This document shows, piece after piece, positions 1-9,308 of a stretch of 64,000 nucleotides of DNA. The notes below the pieces were generated by a model that saw nothing but the letters and a program-made list of their open reading frames with translations, was not told where the DNA came from and made no database searches. The translations under genes and the position numbers were made by a program. The first letter of the stretch is position 1. Each line of letters starts with the position of its first letter. This DNA is from an uncultured Aquimarina sp. GTDB lineage: Bacteria > Bacteroidota > Bacteroidia > Flavobacteriales > Flavobacteriaceae. The stretch covers positions 186,001-250,000 of the forward strand of contig CANMLL010000002.1 of the NCBI GenBank assembly GCA_947498775.1, written 5' to 3'.

Positions 1-1
1 A

Positions 2-1576
2 ATCCTGGGTCATGAAATTACTTTTAATAATATCAACCTTGATAATCGTATCGTTAAGGTTGACTCTTTTCCTATGGGTATTGATTATGATAAATTTCAT
101 AATGCGGCAAAAATACATGATCAAAAGTCTAAAAAAGAACAAACCGAAATACAACAAGAAATCAATAAACACCTTGAAGAAGGAAATCATCAAGCCAAAC
201 TAATTTTATCCATCGATCGCCTTGATTATACCAAAGGGATTGCGAATCGACTACGTGCTTTTGAGTACTTTTTGGAGAAATATCCACAATTTAAAGGAAA
301 AGCAAGACTTGTAATGCTCGCGGTTCCTTCTAGAGCAAATGTACCACAATATCAATTATTAAAAAATGAAATAGATCAATTGGTAGGACGTATTAATGGT
401 AAATTTGCCGAAGTAAGCTGGACGCCTATCTGGTATTTTTATCGTTCAATGCCTTTTGAAAATCTAATTGATTTATATACTTCTAGCGAGGTTGCTCTTC
501 TTACTCCAATTCGGGACGGAATGAATTTGGTCGCCAAAGAATACATAGCCGCCAGAGTTGATAAAAAAGGTGTCTTGATACTTAGCGAGATGACCGGAGC
601 ATCCAATGAAATGAGTGAGGCCCTGATCATTAATCCAAATAACTTTGAAGAAATAGCAGACACACTTAAGTTTGCCCTAGAAATGCCTGAAGAAGAACAG
701 ATTAAACGTAACAGCGCACTCCAAAAACGTCTAAAAAGATACAATGTTGAAAAATGGGCCAATGATTTTATTGAAGCCCTGGAAGCAACAAAGAATGACA
801 CAAAAAAATATACTCTGAAGAAAATAAACGTCTCTATAAGAACCGAAATTGCCAGTAAATATAAAAATGCGGCAAATAAAGTATTATTTCTTGATTATGA
901 TGGTACCATGGTACCGTTTGAAAAGTTACCCGAAAATGCAAAACCAAGCCAAAGAGTATTTGATACGTTGGATGCATTGCATAAGCAACCTAACACAAAA
1001 GTGATCATTATCACAGGAAGAGATCGAGACACCATACAAAAATGGTTTGGCCATAAAGATTATACCTTGATAACAGAGCATGGAGCATGGCTAAAAGAAA
1101 GTAATAAAGACTGGGAACTTATGGAACGGGTAGACAACAAATGGTTTGAGTCCATAAGCCCAATACTGGAGTCATTTACAGATAGAACCCCAGGATCTTT
1201 TATTGAGGAAAAAAGATATTCGCTCGCCTGGCATTTTAGAAATGTAGACCCTGATTTAGGCAAAAAAAGAGCCAACTCATTAAAAACTACAATTCAACAA
1301 CTCATCGCCAACCATAATCTAGAAATCTTAGAAGGAGATAAAGTACTGGAAATCAAGACTAGTGGCGTAAGCAAAGGTAAATCTGCTACAAAAATGTTAT
1401 TAGATACCAAATATGACTTTATCTTTGCGATTGGAGATGACTGGACCGATGAACATATGTTTAAAGAATTGCCTAATGACGCCCATACTGTAAAAGTAGG
1501 TATCAAAAAAACTGTAGCTCAATATTATGTAGAAGATATCGATCAGGTTTACGAACTTTTAACATCTTTCAAATAA
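2..1576 (+). CDS. otsAB: Bifunctional trehalose-6-phosphate synthase/phosphatase (5' end cut by window)
   Basis: The reading frame is open from base 2, so the N-terminal part of the gene lies outside the window. The first visible part matches the C-terminal half of a GT20 trehalose-6-phosphate synthase: SIDRLDYTKGI near 208-240 is the family's sugar-phosphate motif, and RDGMNLVAKEY near 514-545 is the nucleotide-sugar site. The second part, from about 870, is a HAD-type trehalose-6-phosphate phosphatase, with the nucleophile motif FLDYDGT near 887-907, ITGRD near 1012-1026 and GDDWTDEHMF near 1432-1461. Known family role: UDP-glucose plus glucose-6-phosphate gives trehalose-6-P, which is dephosphorylated to the cytoplasmic osmolyte trehalose. 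The two-domain fusion is common in Bacteroidota. Identity is secure; only the start is missing. Confidence 0.95.
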   Translation: MLGHEITFNNINLDNRIVKVDSFPMGIDYDKFHNAAKIHDQKSKKEQTEIQQEINKHLEEGNHQAKLILSIDRLDYTKGIANRLRAFEYFLEKYPQFKGKARLVMLAVPSRANVPQYQLLKNEIDQLVGRINGKFAEVSWTPIWYFYRSMPFENLIDLYTSSEVALLTPIRDGMNLVAKEYIAARVDKKGVLILSEMTGASNEMSEALIINPNNFEEIADTLKFALEMPEEEQIKRNSALQKRLKRYNVEKWANDFIEALEATKNDTKKYTLKKINVSIRTEIASKYKNAANKVLFLDYDGTMVPFEKLPENAKPSQRVFDTLDALHKQPNTKVIIITGRDRDTIQKWFGHKDYTLITEHGAWLKESNKDWELMERVDNKWFESISPILESFTDRTPGSFIEEKRYSLAWHFRNVDPDLGKKRANSLKTTIQQLIANHNLEILEGDKVLEIKTSGVSKGKSATKMLLDTKYDFIFAIGDDWTDEHMFKELPNDAHTVKVGIKKTVAQYYVEDIDQVYELLTSFK

Positions 1577-1606
1577 TTATAAAACAATTACAAATCCCAG
1601 AAACGT

Positions 1607-2761
1607 CTGAAACCAAAATTTTACATACTTCCAGCGATTATTATTTCTCAATTTTTTTGCACTTCATTATGGTTTGCAGGTAATGCAGTAATTAACGATT
1701 TGGCGGTACAGTTTAATGTAGAATTCAATATTCTGGGGTATCTTTTATCTTTCGTTCAATTTGGTTTTATTGTAGGTACACTCACTTTTGCTCTATTAAC
1801 CCTGGCAGATCGTTTTTCGCCTTCTCGTATATTTATGATCTGTGCCCTTTTGGGTAGCATTTGCAATCTAATGTTACTTATTCCAAATATTACCGTGTTT
1901 AATCTATTAACCGCTCGTTTTGGCACTGGCTTCTTTCTTGCTGGGATTTATCCTATTGGAATGAAAATAGCATCCGATTATTATAAAGGTGGATTAGGAA
2001 GGGCTCTCGGATATCTCGTTGGGGCACTGGTACTGGGAACATCTTTCCCCCATTTTATCAATGAATTTTCCTGGAGTCATGATTACAAAGCAGTAATTGT
2101 AAGTACTTCTATATTGGCTCTTATTGGTGGAGTTTGCATGCGATTATTTGTTCCCGATGGCCCATATCGAAGACCGGTATCCAAATTACAACTTGGTATA
2201 GTTACCCAGCTTTTTAGCATTACTAACTTTAGAAAAGCTGCTTTTGGATATTTTGGACACATGTGGGAACTATATGCTTTTTGGGGATTCGTTCCTGTAA
2301 TTCTTAAAACATACGCAGATCTTCAAAGGATTGAACTACAGATTTCATTCTGGTCATTCATAGTAATAGGAATAGGAGCCATATCCTGTATACTAGGTGG
2401 TTTAATTTCTTTAAAGACAGGAAGTAGAAAAGTGGCTTATAATTCACTATTCTTTTCAGGGATATTTTGTTTCACTTCTCCCCTGCTCTTTTTATTACCG
2501 CCACAATGGTTCATCGTGGTATTATGCATCTGGGGAATGGTTGTGATATCAGACTCTCCTCAGTTCTCAACTATGGTAGCCGCAACATCGCCCCCAGAAT
2601 TGAGAGGAACTGCACTTACTATAACCAACAGCATTGGTTTTGCAATAACAATTGTAAGCATACAACTACTATCGTTTTTGTTAGATAAGATTGATCCTAC
2701 CCTTATATATGTATTCCTTGGAATCGGGCCAATTTGGGGGATATATTCGCTTCGGAAATAA
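1607..2761 (+). CDS. Major facilitator superfamily transporter, non-standard start
   Basis: A multi-pass membrane protein of the MFS class (about 380 residues, some 10-12 hydrophobic segments), resembling the nitrate/cyanate-type branch. It has RFGTGFFLAGIYPIGMK near 1915-1965 and a GTALTITNSIGFA segment near 2608-2645. The first ATG/GTG/TTG in frame is TTG at 1700, but the frame upstream is open to 1583 and encodes a typical first transmembrane helix (YILPAIIISQFFCTSLWFAG). That helix should belong to the protein, so I place the start near the CTG at 1607, in the context LKPKFYIL. Either CTG or another weak codon is used, or an ATG was mutated. The substrate is unknown. The gene follows otsAB by about 30 bases and may be cotranscribed with it. 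Confidence 0.8.
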   Translation: MKPKFYILPAIIISQFFCTSLWFAGNAVINDLAVQFNVEFNILGYLLSFVQFGFIVGTLTFALLTLADRFSPSRIFMICALLGSICNLMLLIPNITVFNLLTARFGTGFFLAGIYPIGMKIASDYYKGGLGRALGYLVGALVLGTSFPHFINEFSWSHDYKAVIVSTSILALIGGVCMRLFVPDGPYRRPVSKLQLGIVTQLFSITNFRKAAFGYFGHMWELYAFWGFVPVILKTYADLQRIELQISFWSFIVIGIGAISCILGGLISLKTGSRKVAYNSLFFSGIFCFTSPLLFLLPPQWFIVVLCIWGMVVISDSPQFSTMVAATSPPELRGTALTITNSIGFAITIVSIQLLSFLLDKIDPTLIYVFLGIGPIWGIYSLRK

Positions 2762-2833
2762 CCTATAGTATAGTCTTAACATATTCTTAAGAAGAAAAAG
2801 GTAGCATTCCATGTATTTTAGAAAACAAAAACA

Positions 2834-4351
2834 ATGAGAAACATAATTCTCCTTATTTCATTCATCACTTTTTCCTCTTTTGCGCAAACCAATACCGAAG
2901 TTTATTTGTTTGATTTGAAGACTAAAGATGATAAAATAAGGCTTGAAAACAAAAGAAACATTTCTAATAATGAGGGGTATGATAATCAGCCTTCATTTCT
3001 TAATGATACGGCATTACTTTTCTCTTCTATAAGAAAAAACCAAACCGATATTGCTATCTTTGATACTACCCGTTCAGAACGGCATTGGTTCAATAAAACC
3101 AAAGGAAGTGAATACTCCCCTACCAAGGTGCCAGAAGATATGGCTGTATCGGCTATCCGCTTAGATATAGACGGTAAACAACGTTTATACAAATACAATC
3201 TCAAAAGTGGATTATCAAAAATATTACTGGATAGTCTAAAAGTAGGATACCACACCTGGTTTAATGAATATATAATTGTATCCTCGGTACTCGAAGATGA
3301 ATACATGTCTCTCGTGGTTTCGAATATAAAAGATAGTACGAATTATACATTCCAGAAAAAAGTAGGTCGATCATTACATAAGATTCCCAATTCCAAATTG
3401 ATTAGTTATATAAGTAAAGAAAATGATATTTGGGAAATAAAGTCATTGGATCCGATCTCTGGAACCACCAAAAAAATTATCAATACTATTACAGGAGCTG
3501 AAGATATGTGTTGGCTTATCAATGGTACTATCCTTATGGGAAAAGGAAATCAAATTTTCAAATTCAACCCTAAAACAGATACCAACTGGAGTATTTTTCA
3601 CTCTTTTGAAGATACAGAACTAGGTGATATCACTAGAATGTCTGTAAATGCCGCTGGAAGTTTGTTAGCAATTGTTTCTGAAGTCTCTCCCAAGCATACT
3701 GTAAAAAAATTACTATCTGCATACAACAAAAGAGATATAGATGCCTTTCTTGATCATTGCACCAAAGATGTAACTCTTTATAACTATCCAAATTATAAAA
3801 CTTCTAATGATCTTTCTTCGTTTAAAAAATTTCATCAAGATCAATTTGATAAAGTAAAAGATCTGAACGCTAAGGTTAGTACTCAAATTATACATAAAAA
3901 CTATGTCATCAATCTTGAAGAAATAACATTTGCAAATCAGAAGTATCAGGATGTAAAAATCTACAAAATAGTTTCAGGAAAAGTGGCAAGAATCATATAC
4001 TTTGATAAATTCAAAAAAGCGGATACAAATCCCGTAGAAATTGTTCAAAAACAACTAGACGCATATAACTCCAGAAATATAGATGCTTTTGTAGCAACAT
4101 ATTCAGATGATATCAAAATATACAATTTCCCTGATCAATTTCAATATGAAGGCACTGAAAGATTAAAAAAAGGCTATTCACTTTTCTTCGAAAGAACTCC
4201 TGATCTGAAATGCGAAATCAAAAATCGTATTGTAATTGGTAATAAAGTAATCGATGAAGAATCCTTAACTATCAATAGCAAAAATTATAAAGCATTAGCT
4301 GTTTATGAGGTAGAAAATGGAAAAATTGCTAAAGTCACTTTCATTCAATAA
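2834..4351 (+). CDS. Exported beta-propeller protein with two C-terminal NTF2/SnoaL-like domains
   Basis: An exported protein of 505 residues with a signal peptide ending near FSSFAQ (residues 1-18). Residues ~25-285 contain PD40/TolB-like propeller repeats (for example YDNQPSFLNDTALLFSS). Two SnoaL/NTF2-like domains follow at ~290-395 and ~400-505, each opening with the motif AYNxRxIDAF. The second is very close to the C-terminal domain of the next gene: both contain RNIDAF, DDIKIY, CEIKNRIV and GNKVxD. The N-terminal part may read or bind something in the periplasm. NTF2-like folds act either as small-molecule enzymes or as ligand-binding modules, and no catalytic residue can be assigned here. 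The stop lies 24 bases before the next start, so the two genes probably form an operon. Confidence 0.8.
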   Translation: MRNIILLISFITFSSFAQTNTEVYLFDLKTKDDKIRLENKRNISNNEGYDNQPSFLNDTALLFSSIRKNQTDIAIFDTTRSERHWFNKTKGSEYSPTKVPEDMAVSAIRLDIDGKQRLYKYNLKSGLSKILLDSLKVGYHTWFNEYIIVSSVLEDEYMSLVVSNIKDSTNYTFQKKVGRSLHKIPNSKLISYISKENDIWEIKSLDPISGTTKKIINTITGAEDMCWLINGTILMGKGNQIFKFNPKTDTNWSIFHSFEDTELGDITRMSVNAAGSLLAIVSEVSPKHTVKKLLSAYNKRDIDAFLDHCTKDVTLYNYPNYKTSNDLSSFKKFHQDQFDKVKDLNAKVSTQIIHKNYVINLEEITFANQKYQDVKIYKIVSGKVARIIYFDKFKKADTNPVEIVQKQLDAYNSRNIDAFVATYSDDIKIYNFPDQFQYEGTERLKKGYSLFFERTPDLKCEIKNRIVIGNKVIDEESLTINSKNYKALAVYEVENGKIAKVTFIQ

Positions 4352-4375
4352 ACAAAATAATCATACAAACCAATA

Positions 4376-6100
4376 ATGAAAAAATTAATCCCATTTTTAA
4401 TTCTTTGTACCCTCAACATTTCGATACTTAGATCTCAGTCCATCCTGATAGAAAATATTAATCTTATTGATGTTGAAACAGGAAAAATTAAGGCGAATCA
4501 GAATATACTAATTAAAGGTGAAAAAATTATCTCAATCTCTTCCAGAAAAACGCACTCAAAAGAAGGCGTAACGATTATCAATGGAATTGGGAAGTACATT
4601 ATGCCGGGAATGATTGATACACATATTCACTTTTTCCAAACGGGTGGTTTGTATACCAGACCAGATGCTCTAGATATGCAGAATGTAGTTCCTTATGAAA
4701 AGGAAATTCAATTTGCCAAAGATATTATCCCAGATAGTTTTAAACGGTATCTTAGGCTTGGAATTACATCGGTTATGGACGTTGGAGGCCCGTTCTATAA
4801 CTTTGCCATAAGAGATAATGTTGCTAAAAATAACCTATCACCTAATGTTTACTTAACAGGACCGTTATTCTCTCCATATCAACCCGAAGCTTTCTCAAAA
4901 CTTGAAGACATGCCCATAGAAAAAATTACTTCTATTGAAGAAGCTACTGTTCTGTTCAATAAAATGTTACCCTATAAACCCGATTTTATCAAAATATGGT
5001 ATATCGTTAATAAAGAGAATCCTGCTGATAAAAATTTCCCGATTGTTAAACACATTGCAGAGTTATCTCATAAGAACAATTTAAAGCTAGCCGTACATGC
5101 AACACAACAAAAGACCGCAGAATTAGCAATAAAAGCAGGTGCAGATATTCTTGTTCACAGTATCAGAGACCATATAATAGATGACAAGTTTATTGACCTA
5201 TTAAAGAAGAAAAATATAACATACATCCCAACTTTAATCGTTTCCAAAAACTACTTAAAAGCCTTCCTTGCCAGACCCGAAAATCATTTACAGGATTTAT
5301 ATTTTGCCAATCCCAAAGTATATGGATCGATGACAGATCTCAAAAAATATGCTGATAACGAAGTTCCCAGAAGAATTAAGGAAGTACGAGCAGATGAGGA
5401 AAAATTTTGGCTTCGTTATCGTAAAAATGACAGTATAAGCTTCGCTAACCTCAAACGATTAACAGAAAAAGGGGTAAACATTGCAACAGGTACCGATGCT
5501 GGAAATATTGGTACGATGCATGCCTCTTCTTACATTCAGGAAATTGAAACAATGCAGAAATCAGGAATGAATGCTATAGATATTATTAAGGCTTCTACTA
5601 TAAATGCTGCAAAAGGTTTTGGTTTGGATGCGAGTATTGGATCAATTGCAGAAGGGAAAATTGCAGACCTGATTATACTAGATAAAAACCCGCTGGAAAA
5701 TATTCAAAACCTAAATACAATTCATAAAGTCTTAAAAAGTGGTAACGTATTAGGAATTTCTGAATTGATTATAGAAACTCCTGAGCAAATTGTACAACGT
5801 CAGGTTAATGCGTATAATGCGAGAAATATTGATGCTTTTATGGATACCTATGCCGATGACATCAAAATTTATAGTTTCCCAGAAAAGCTTTCGATGGATG
5901 GGAAGGAACAAATGAGAGCACGCTATAAAAGTAAGTTTGAGCAAACACCAAATCTATATTGTGAAATAAAAAATAGAATTGTGCTAGGAAACAAAGTTGT
6001 AGATCGTGAATATGTTAGACAAGGAGAAAAATACTCAAATGTTATTGCTATTTACGAAGTAAAAGAAGGTAAAATATCTAAAGTAACCTTTTTGAGATAG
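4376..6100 (+). CDS. Exported amidohydrolase with C-terminal NTF2/SnoaL-like domain
   Basis: A 574-residue exported protein. The first 20 residues are a signal peptide (NISILRSQS). Residues ~25-465 are a metal-dependent amidohydrolase of the imidazolonepropionase-like group. Visible metal-site motifs are MIDTHIHF (residues ~79-86), AVHATQ (~239), LVHSIRDH (~258) and ATGTDAGN (~369), followed by IAEGKIADLIIL, which is typical of the C-terminal beta domain. Residues ~470-574 form an NTF2-like domain, an unusual appendage for this family. It is nearly a copy of the last domain of the upstream gene. The family hydrolyses cyclic amides, dipeptides or related bonds; the substrate cannot be told from sequence. 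It may be cotranscribed with the propeller protein upstream. Confidence 0.88.
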   Translation: MKKLIPFLILCTLNISILRSQSILIENINLIDVETGKIKANQNILIKGEKIISISSRKTHSKEGVTIINGIGKYIMPGMIDTHIHFFQTGGLYTRPDALDMQNVVPYEKEIQFAKDIIPDSFKRYLRLGITSVMDVGGPFYNFAIRDNVAKNNLSPNVYLTGPLFSPYQPEAFSKLEDMPIEKITSIEEATVLFNKMLPYKPDFIKIWYIVNKENPADKNFPIVKHIAELSHKNNLKLAVHATQQKTAELAIKAGADILVHSIRDHIIDDKFIDLLKKKNITYIPTLIVSKNYLKAFLARPENHLQDLYFANPKVYGSMTDLKKYADNEVPRRIKEVRADEEKFWLRYRKNDSISFANLKRLTEKGVNIATGTDAGNIGTMHASSYIQEIETMQKSGMNAIDIIKASTINAAKGFGLDASIGSIAEGKIADLIILDKNPLENIQNLNTIHKVLKSGNVLGISELIIETPEQIVQRQVNAYNARNIDAFMDTYADDIKIYSFPEKLSMDGKEQMRARYKSKFEQTPNLYCEIKNRIVLGNKVVDREYVRQGEKYSNVIAIYEVKEGKISKVTFLR

Positions 6101-6181
6101 TACCAGTCATCCTATAAATTTGTTAACACATCTCTTATCTTTACTACTTTTAGTTAAATTAGGCGATCAAAATTCACACAA

Positions 6182-7522
6182 ATGAAAACACTTGTTACTG
6201 CAGCATTATTTTTTTTAACTTCGTTTTTAATAGCACAAACCGATCAAAAAATATACGACATCATAGATGCTGTCTCTGCCGACAGCATCGAAAAAGATAT
6301 TAAAACCCTTGCTGGTTTTGGCACACGCCATACACTAAGTGATACGGTTTCGGCCACAAGAGGAATCGGAGCCGCTAGAAGATGGATCAAATCACAGTTT
6401 GATAAAACTTCTAAAGATTGTAATAACTGCCTAGAAGTTTTTTATCAAAAAGACTTCGTAAAAAAAGGAACCAATCAACGTATTGTAAAAGACGTTTGGG
6501 TCGTAAATGTGGTCGCTATACAACGCGGAACCAAATATCCGAATCGTTTTATCATAATGAGTGGTGATATTGATTCGCGTATCTCGGATCCCACAGATTA
6601 CACCAATGATTCGCCTGGAGCAAATGATAATGCCAGTGGTATGGCTGGTGCTATTGAAGCAGCAAGAGTACTGTCAAAGTACAAATTTGAGAACAGTATC
6701 ATTTATGTAGGTTTGTCTGGCGAAGAGCAGGGGCTTTTTGGAGGACAAGGACTGGCAAAATACGCCAAAGATAAAGGTTGGGAAATTATCGGGATCATGA
6801 ATAACGATATGATCGGAAATATAAAAGGGGTAGACGGAATAATCGACAACAGAACCTTCAGAATCTTTTCGGAACCGGTTCCTCCTACAGAAACTGAACG
6901 CCAACGTAAAGACAGAAGGCGTTTTGGTGGCGAAGTAGATGGAATTTCTCGTCAGTTAGCGCGTTACGTTCATAAAACTGTAAAAACCTATATGCCAGAA
7001 ATGAATCCAATGTTAGTCTATAGACTGGATCGTTTTGGTCGTGGCGGGCATCATAGACCCTTTAATGATGCTGGTTTTGCAGGAATAAGAATCATGGAGG
7101 CACATGAAAACTACACGCAACAACACCAAGATATAAGAGAAGAAAATGATATTAAATATGGGGATGTAGTAGAGCATGTTAATTTTGATTATGCAGCAAA
7201 ACTCACAGCCGTTAATGCCATCAATTTGGCGAGCATTGCCTCTGCTCCTCCAGCAGTTAGCGAATTAGAGATTGGGGGGATTGTAGAACCTTCAGCAAAA
7301 TTCAGATGGAAAAAAATAAGTGACCCAAATATCAAAGGATATAAAATATATTGGCGAGACACTACTTCGCCTACCTGGGATCATAGCCGTTTTGTTGGAG
7401 ATGTAGATACTTTTGTATTAAGCGGAATTGTAATAGATAATTATCTATTCGGTATTGCCACTGTTGGAAAAAATGGATTCGAAAGCCCTGTAGTTTTTCC
7501 TTCAAAAATTTTCAGAAAATAA
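6182..7522 (+). CDS. Exported M28-family zinc peptidase with C-terminal fibronectin-like domain
   Basis: A 446-residue protein with a signal peptide ending at LIAQT (~residue 20). Residues ~30-350 form an M28 (aminopeptidase Y/S type) domain. The metal ligands expected from the family are partly clear: D in GANDNASG (~148), the EE pair in SGEEQG (~180), D in NNDMIGN (~209) and H in GGHHRPF (~290). The first ligand, usually His in an HYDS motif, is Asp here (SGDIDSR, ~126-132). Residues ~355-446 look like a fibronectin type III-like beta sandwich (FRWKKISDPNIKGYKIYW). A role in periplasmic or extracellular peptide breakdown is expected. The His-to-Asp change could alter metal use, and activity is not certain. 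Confidence 0.87.
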   Translation: MKTLVTAALFFLTSFLIAQTDQKIYDIIDAVSADSIEKDIKTLAGFGTRHTLSDTVSATRGIGAARRWIKSQFDKTSKDCNNCLEVFYQKDFVKKGTNQRIVKDVWVVNVVAIQRGTKYPNRFIIMSGDIDSRISDPTDYTNDSPGANDNASGMAGAIEAARVLSKYKFENSIIYVGLSGEEQGLFGGQGLAKYAKDKGWEIIGIMNNDMIGNIKGVDGIIDNRTFRIFSEPVPPTETERQRKDRRRFGGEVDGISRQLARYVHKTVKTYMPEMNPMLVYRLDRFGRGGHHRPFNDAGFAGIRIMEAHENYTQQHQDIREENDIKYGDVVEHVNFDYAAKLTAVNAINLASIASAPPAVSELEIGGIVEPSAKFRWKKISDPNIKGYKIYWRDTTSPTWDHSRFVGDVDTFVLSGIVIDNYLFGIATVGKNGFESPVVFPSKIFRK

Positions 7523-7556
7523 CTACCTCTTTTATTAAACGAATTAAAAACATACT

Positions 7557-8489
7557 ATGAATTTCTCAAAAACAGTTTTACTAATAAGTATAATAATAAC
7601 CGTATCATGTAAACAAATTTTGAAACCTGACGAGATTGCTGCTAAAGAAAATGTAGAAAAAAACATCTTAAAAGACAGTAAAGTAATCCTACATGAAGAC
7701 TTTGCATCAAATTATGTAGACGCCCGTAATGTAGAAGTGTTTTTACCGGCAGGATATGATGAAACCTCAATACAAAAATACAAAGTTCTCTACATGCATG
7801 ACGGTCAAAATGTGTTTAACCCTAAAACATCAAATACAGGTATCGACTGGGGAGTCGATGAGGCTGTGGATAGTTTGATAAGAATAGATAAAATTAAAAA
7901 CACGATCGTAGTAGCTGCCTGGAGTAATGGCCAAAAACGTTTTTCTGAATATATGCCCAAAGCTCCTGCTGCAATTTCTGAAACGCCGGAAGCCAAAGCT
8001 GGATTAAAACAAAATACGGGATTTGATGCGTTATACTCTGATGCTTATCTTCAATTTTTGGTAGAAGAATTAAAACCATTTATAGAAAAAACCTACAACG
8101 TTTCAAACAAAACTGAGGACACCTCAATCATGGGATCTTCTATGGGCGGATTAATATCCTTATATGCCATTTGTAAATACCCGAAAATCTTTGGAGCTGC
8201 AGGATGTGTATCCACCCATTGGCCCATACCTATTTTAGGCAATGCTTATATGAATACGTTACCTGCTACACTGCCCGATCCAGCCACGCATAAAATCTAT
8301 TTTGACTTTGGCACCGAGACTTTAGATGCTCAATACGAACCGTATCAAATCAAAGTGGACCAAATGATGATTAATAAAGGATATGAACAAGGAAAGAACT
8401 GGATCACCAAAAAATTTGCGGGCGCCGAACATAATGAAAAAAGCTGGAATTCACGAATTCACACCCCATTGGAATTTTTATTGAAGTAA
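7557..8489 (+). CDS. Alpha/beta hydrolase, putative esterase lipoprotein (Fes/esterase D-like)
   Basis: A 310-residue putative lipoprotein with the lipobox ITVSC near residues 15-19. The rest is an alpha/beta hydrolase of the 'putative esterase' family (PF00756 type). It has VLYMHDGQNVF near residues 76-86, the nucleophile elbow GSSMGG near 192-197 and a late histidine in GAEHNEKSW near 288-296. These enzymes hydrolyse esters such as siderophores, feruloyl-polysaccharides or formyl-glutathione; the substrate is not clear here. The gene starts 35 bases after the M28 peptidase and probably shares its transcript. The two together suggest processing of external peptides or esters. Confidence 0.88.
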   Translation: MNFSKTVLLISIIITVSCKQILKPDEIAAKENVEKNILKDSKVILHEDFASNYVDARNVEVFLPAGYDETSIQKYKVLYMHDGQNVFNPKTSNTGIDWGVDEAVDSLIRIDKIKNTIVVAAWSNGQKRFSEYMPKAPAAISETPEAKAGLKQNTGFDALYSDAYLQFLVEELKPFIEKTYNVSNKTEDTSIMGSSMGGLISLYAICKYPKIFGAAGCVSTHWPIPILGNAYMNTLPATLPDPATHKIYFDFGTETLDAQYEPYQIKVDQMMINKGYEQGKNWITKKFAGAEHNEKSWNSRIHTPLEFLLK

Positions 8490-8581
8490 AAAAAATCTAC
8501 ACAGATTGCCATATAATATTTACTACAAAACAAAAAAATACAAATAATTTCAAATAGAGGAAATGATAAGTAGGGCTGGTA

Positions 8582-9073
8582 TTAATGCAAACTTACTGCT
8601 CTTGAAATTACCCATTTTTCTCTTTCGTTTTTCCATATAAAGATAAATCTGCCAGGTTTTGATTTGGCATTGGGTTCCTGATTGTTATAAAATTTATGGT
8701 ATCCCATTTCTATTGCCCCAAAATTAGGAATTGGATATACCTCTATGCTTCCCTCGACCAGCGTTCTGGTCACTTTCCCACAAATGTTATTTTTAAGAGA
8801 CTCTAATAGTTTTGGTTTAGAGGTTGACAGGCCTCCTCCGTCATGAAAGAATTCCAAATCTTCTGCATATAACGAAGCCTGTGTATCCATATCACATTCA
8901 TTATAAGCATCAAAATATTTTTTGTCCAGGGCTACTATTGTCTCATATAGTGTTTGGTCTACAGGCGTATACTTCGTATTAAGAATATCTTGATATTCAT
9001 TTTGAGTGTATCCAGAAAAACATCCTATGGATACCATTATTACTGCCAAGATTCTTGCCTTTTTGTTCTTCAT
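8582..9073 (-). CDS. Exported NTF2-like (DUF4440-type) protein
   Basis: A 163-residue protein with a signal peptide (CFSGYTQ ends at ~24), then a single NTF2-like domain. It opens with ALDKKYFDAYNECDMD, contains LYAEDLEFFHDGG and ends in a beta sheet with FIFIWKNEREKWVISRAVS. This matches the DUF4440/SnoaL_3 pattern. Proteins of this group are often annotated as ketosteroid isomerase-like; their function is mostly unknown. It is the fourth NTF2-like domain within 6 kb, after those of the two plus-strand genes at 2834 and 4376, but it is more distant in sequence. It is the leftmost gene of a long run of minus-strand single genes. Confidence 0.8.
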   Translation of the reverse strand: MKNKKARILAVIMVSIGCFSGYTQNEYQDILNTKYTPVDQTLYETIVALDKKYFDAYNECDMDTQASLYAEDLEFFHDGGGLSTSKPKLLESLKNNICGKVTRTLVEGSIEVYPIPNFGAIEMGYHKFYNNQEPNAKSKPGRFIFIWKNEREKWVISRAVSLH

Positions 9074-9260
9074 ATGTAGTCATACTATCTAATTATTATT
9101 ATCTGTAATGATTCATAAACTAAACTACCATCGGTTTGAGGCCGATAGATTTGTATTCGATTTAAGTCGACCAAAGTTCAGTGCTAAACATTACTTTGTA
9201 ACTCTAAAATAATAAAAACACTAAAATCTTCGCTTAAATACGAAACTTTTCGATTAAGCA

Positions 9261-9296
9261 TAAACCACCTGTATGAACTATAATACAGATGGTTTA
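9261..9296 (-). terminator. Intergenic hairpin downstream of the lipoprotein gene at 9309
   Basis: Arms TAAACCACCTGTAT and ATACAGATGGTTTA form a 14-bp stem with one G-T wobble around an 8-base loop. It lies 13 bases past the stop of the minus-strand gene. No clear T-run follows on that strand, so it may be an RNA-stabilising hairpin rather than a classic terminator. Confidence 0.5.
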
Positions 9297-9308
9297 CAAA
9301 CGTATTTA

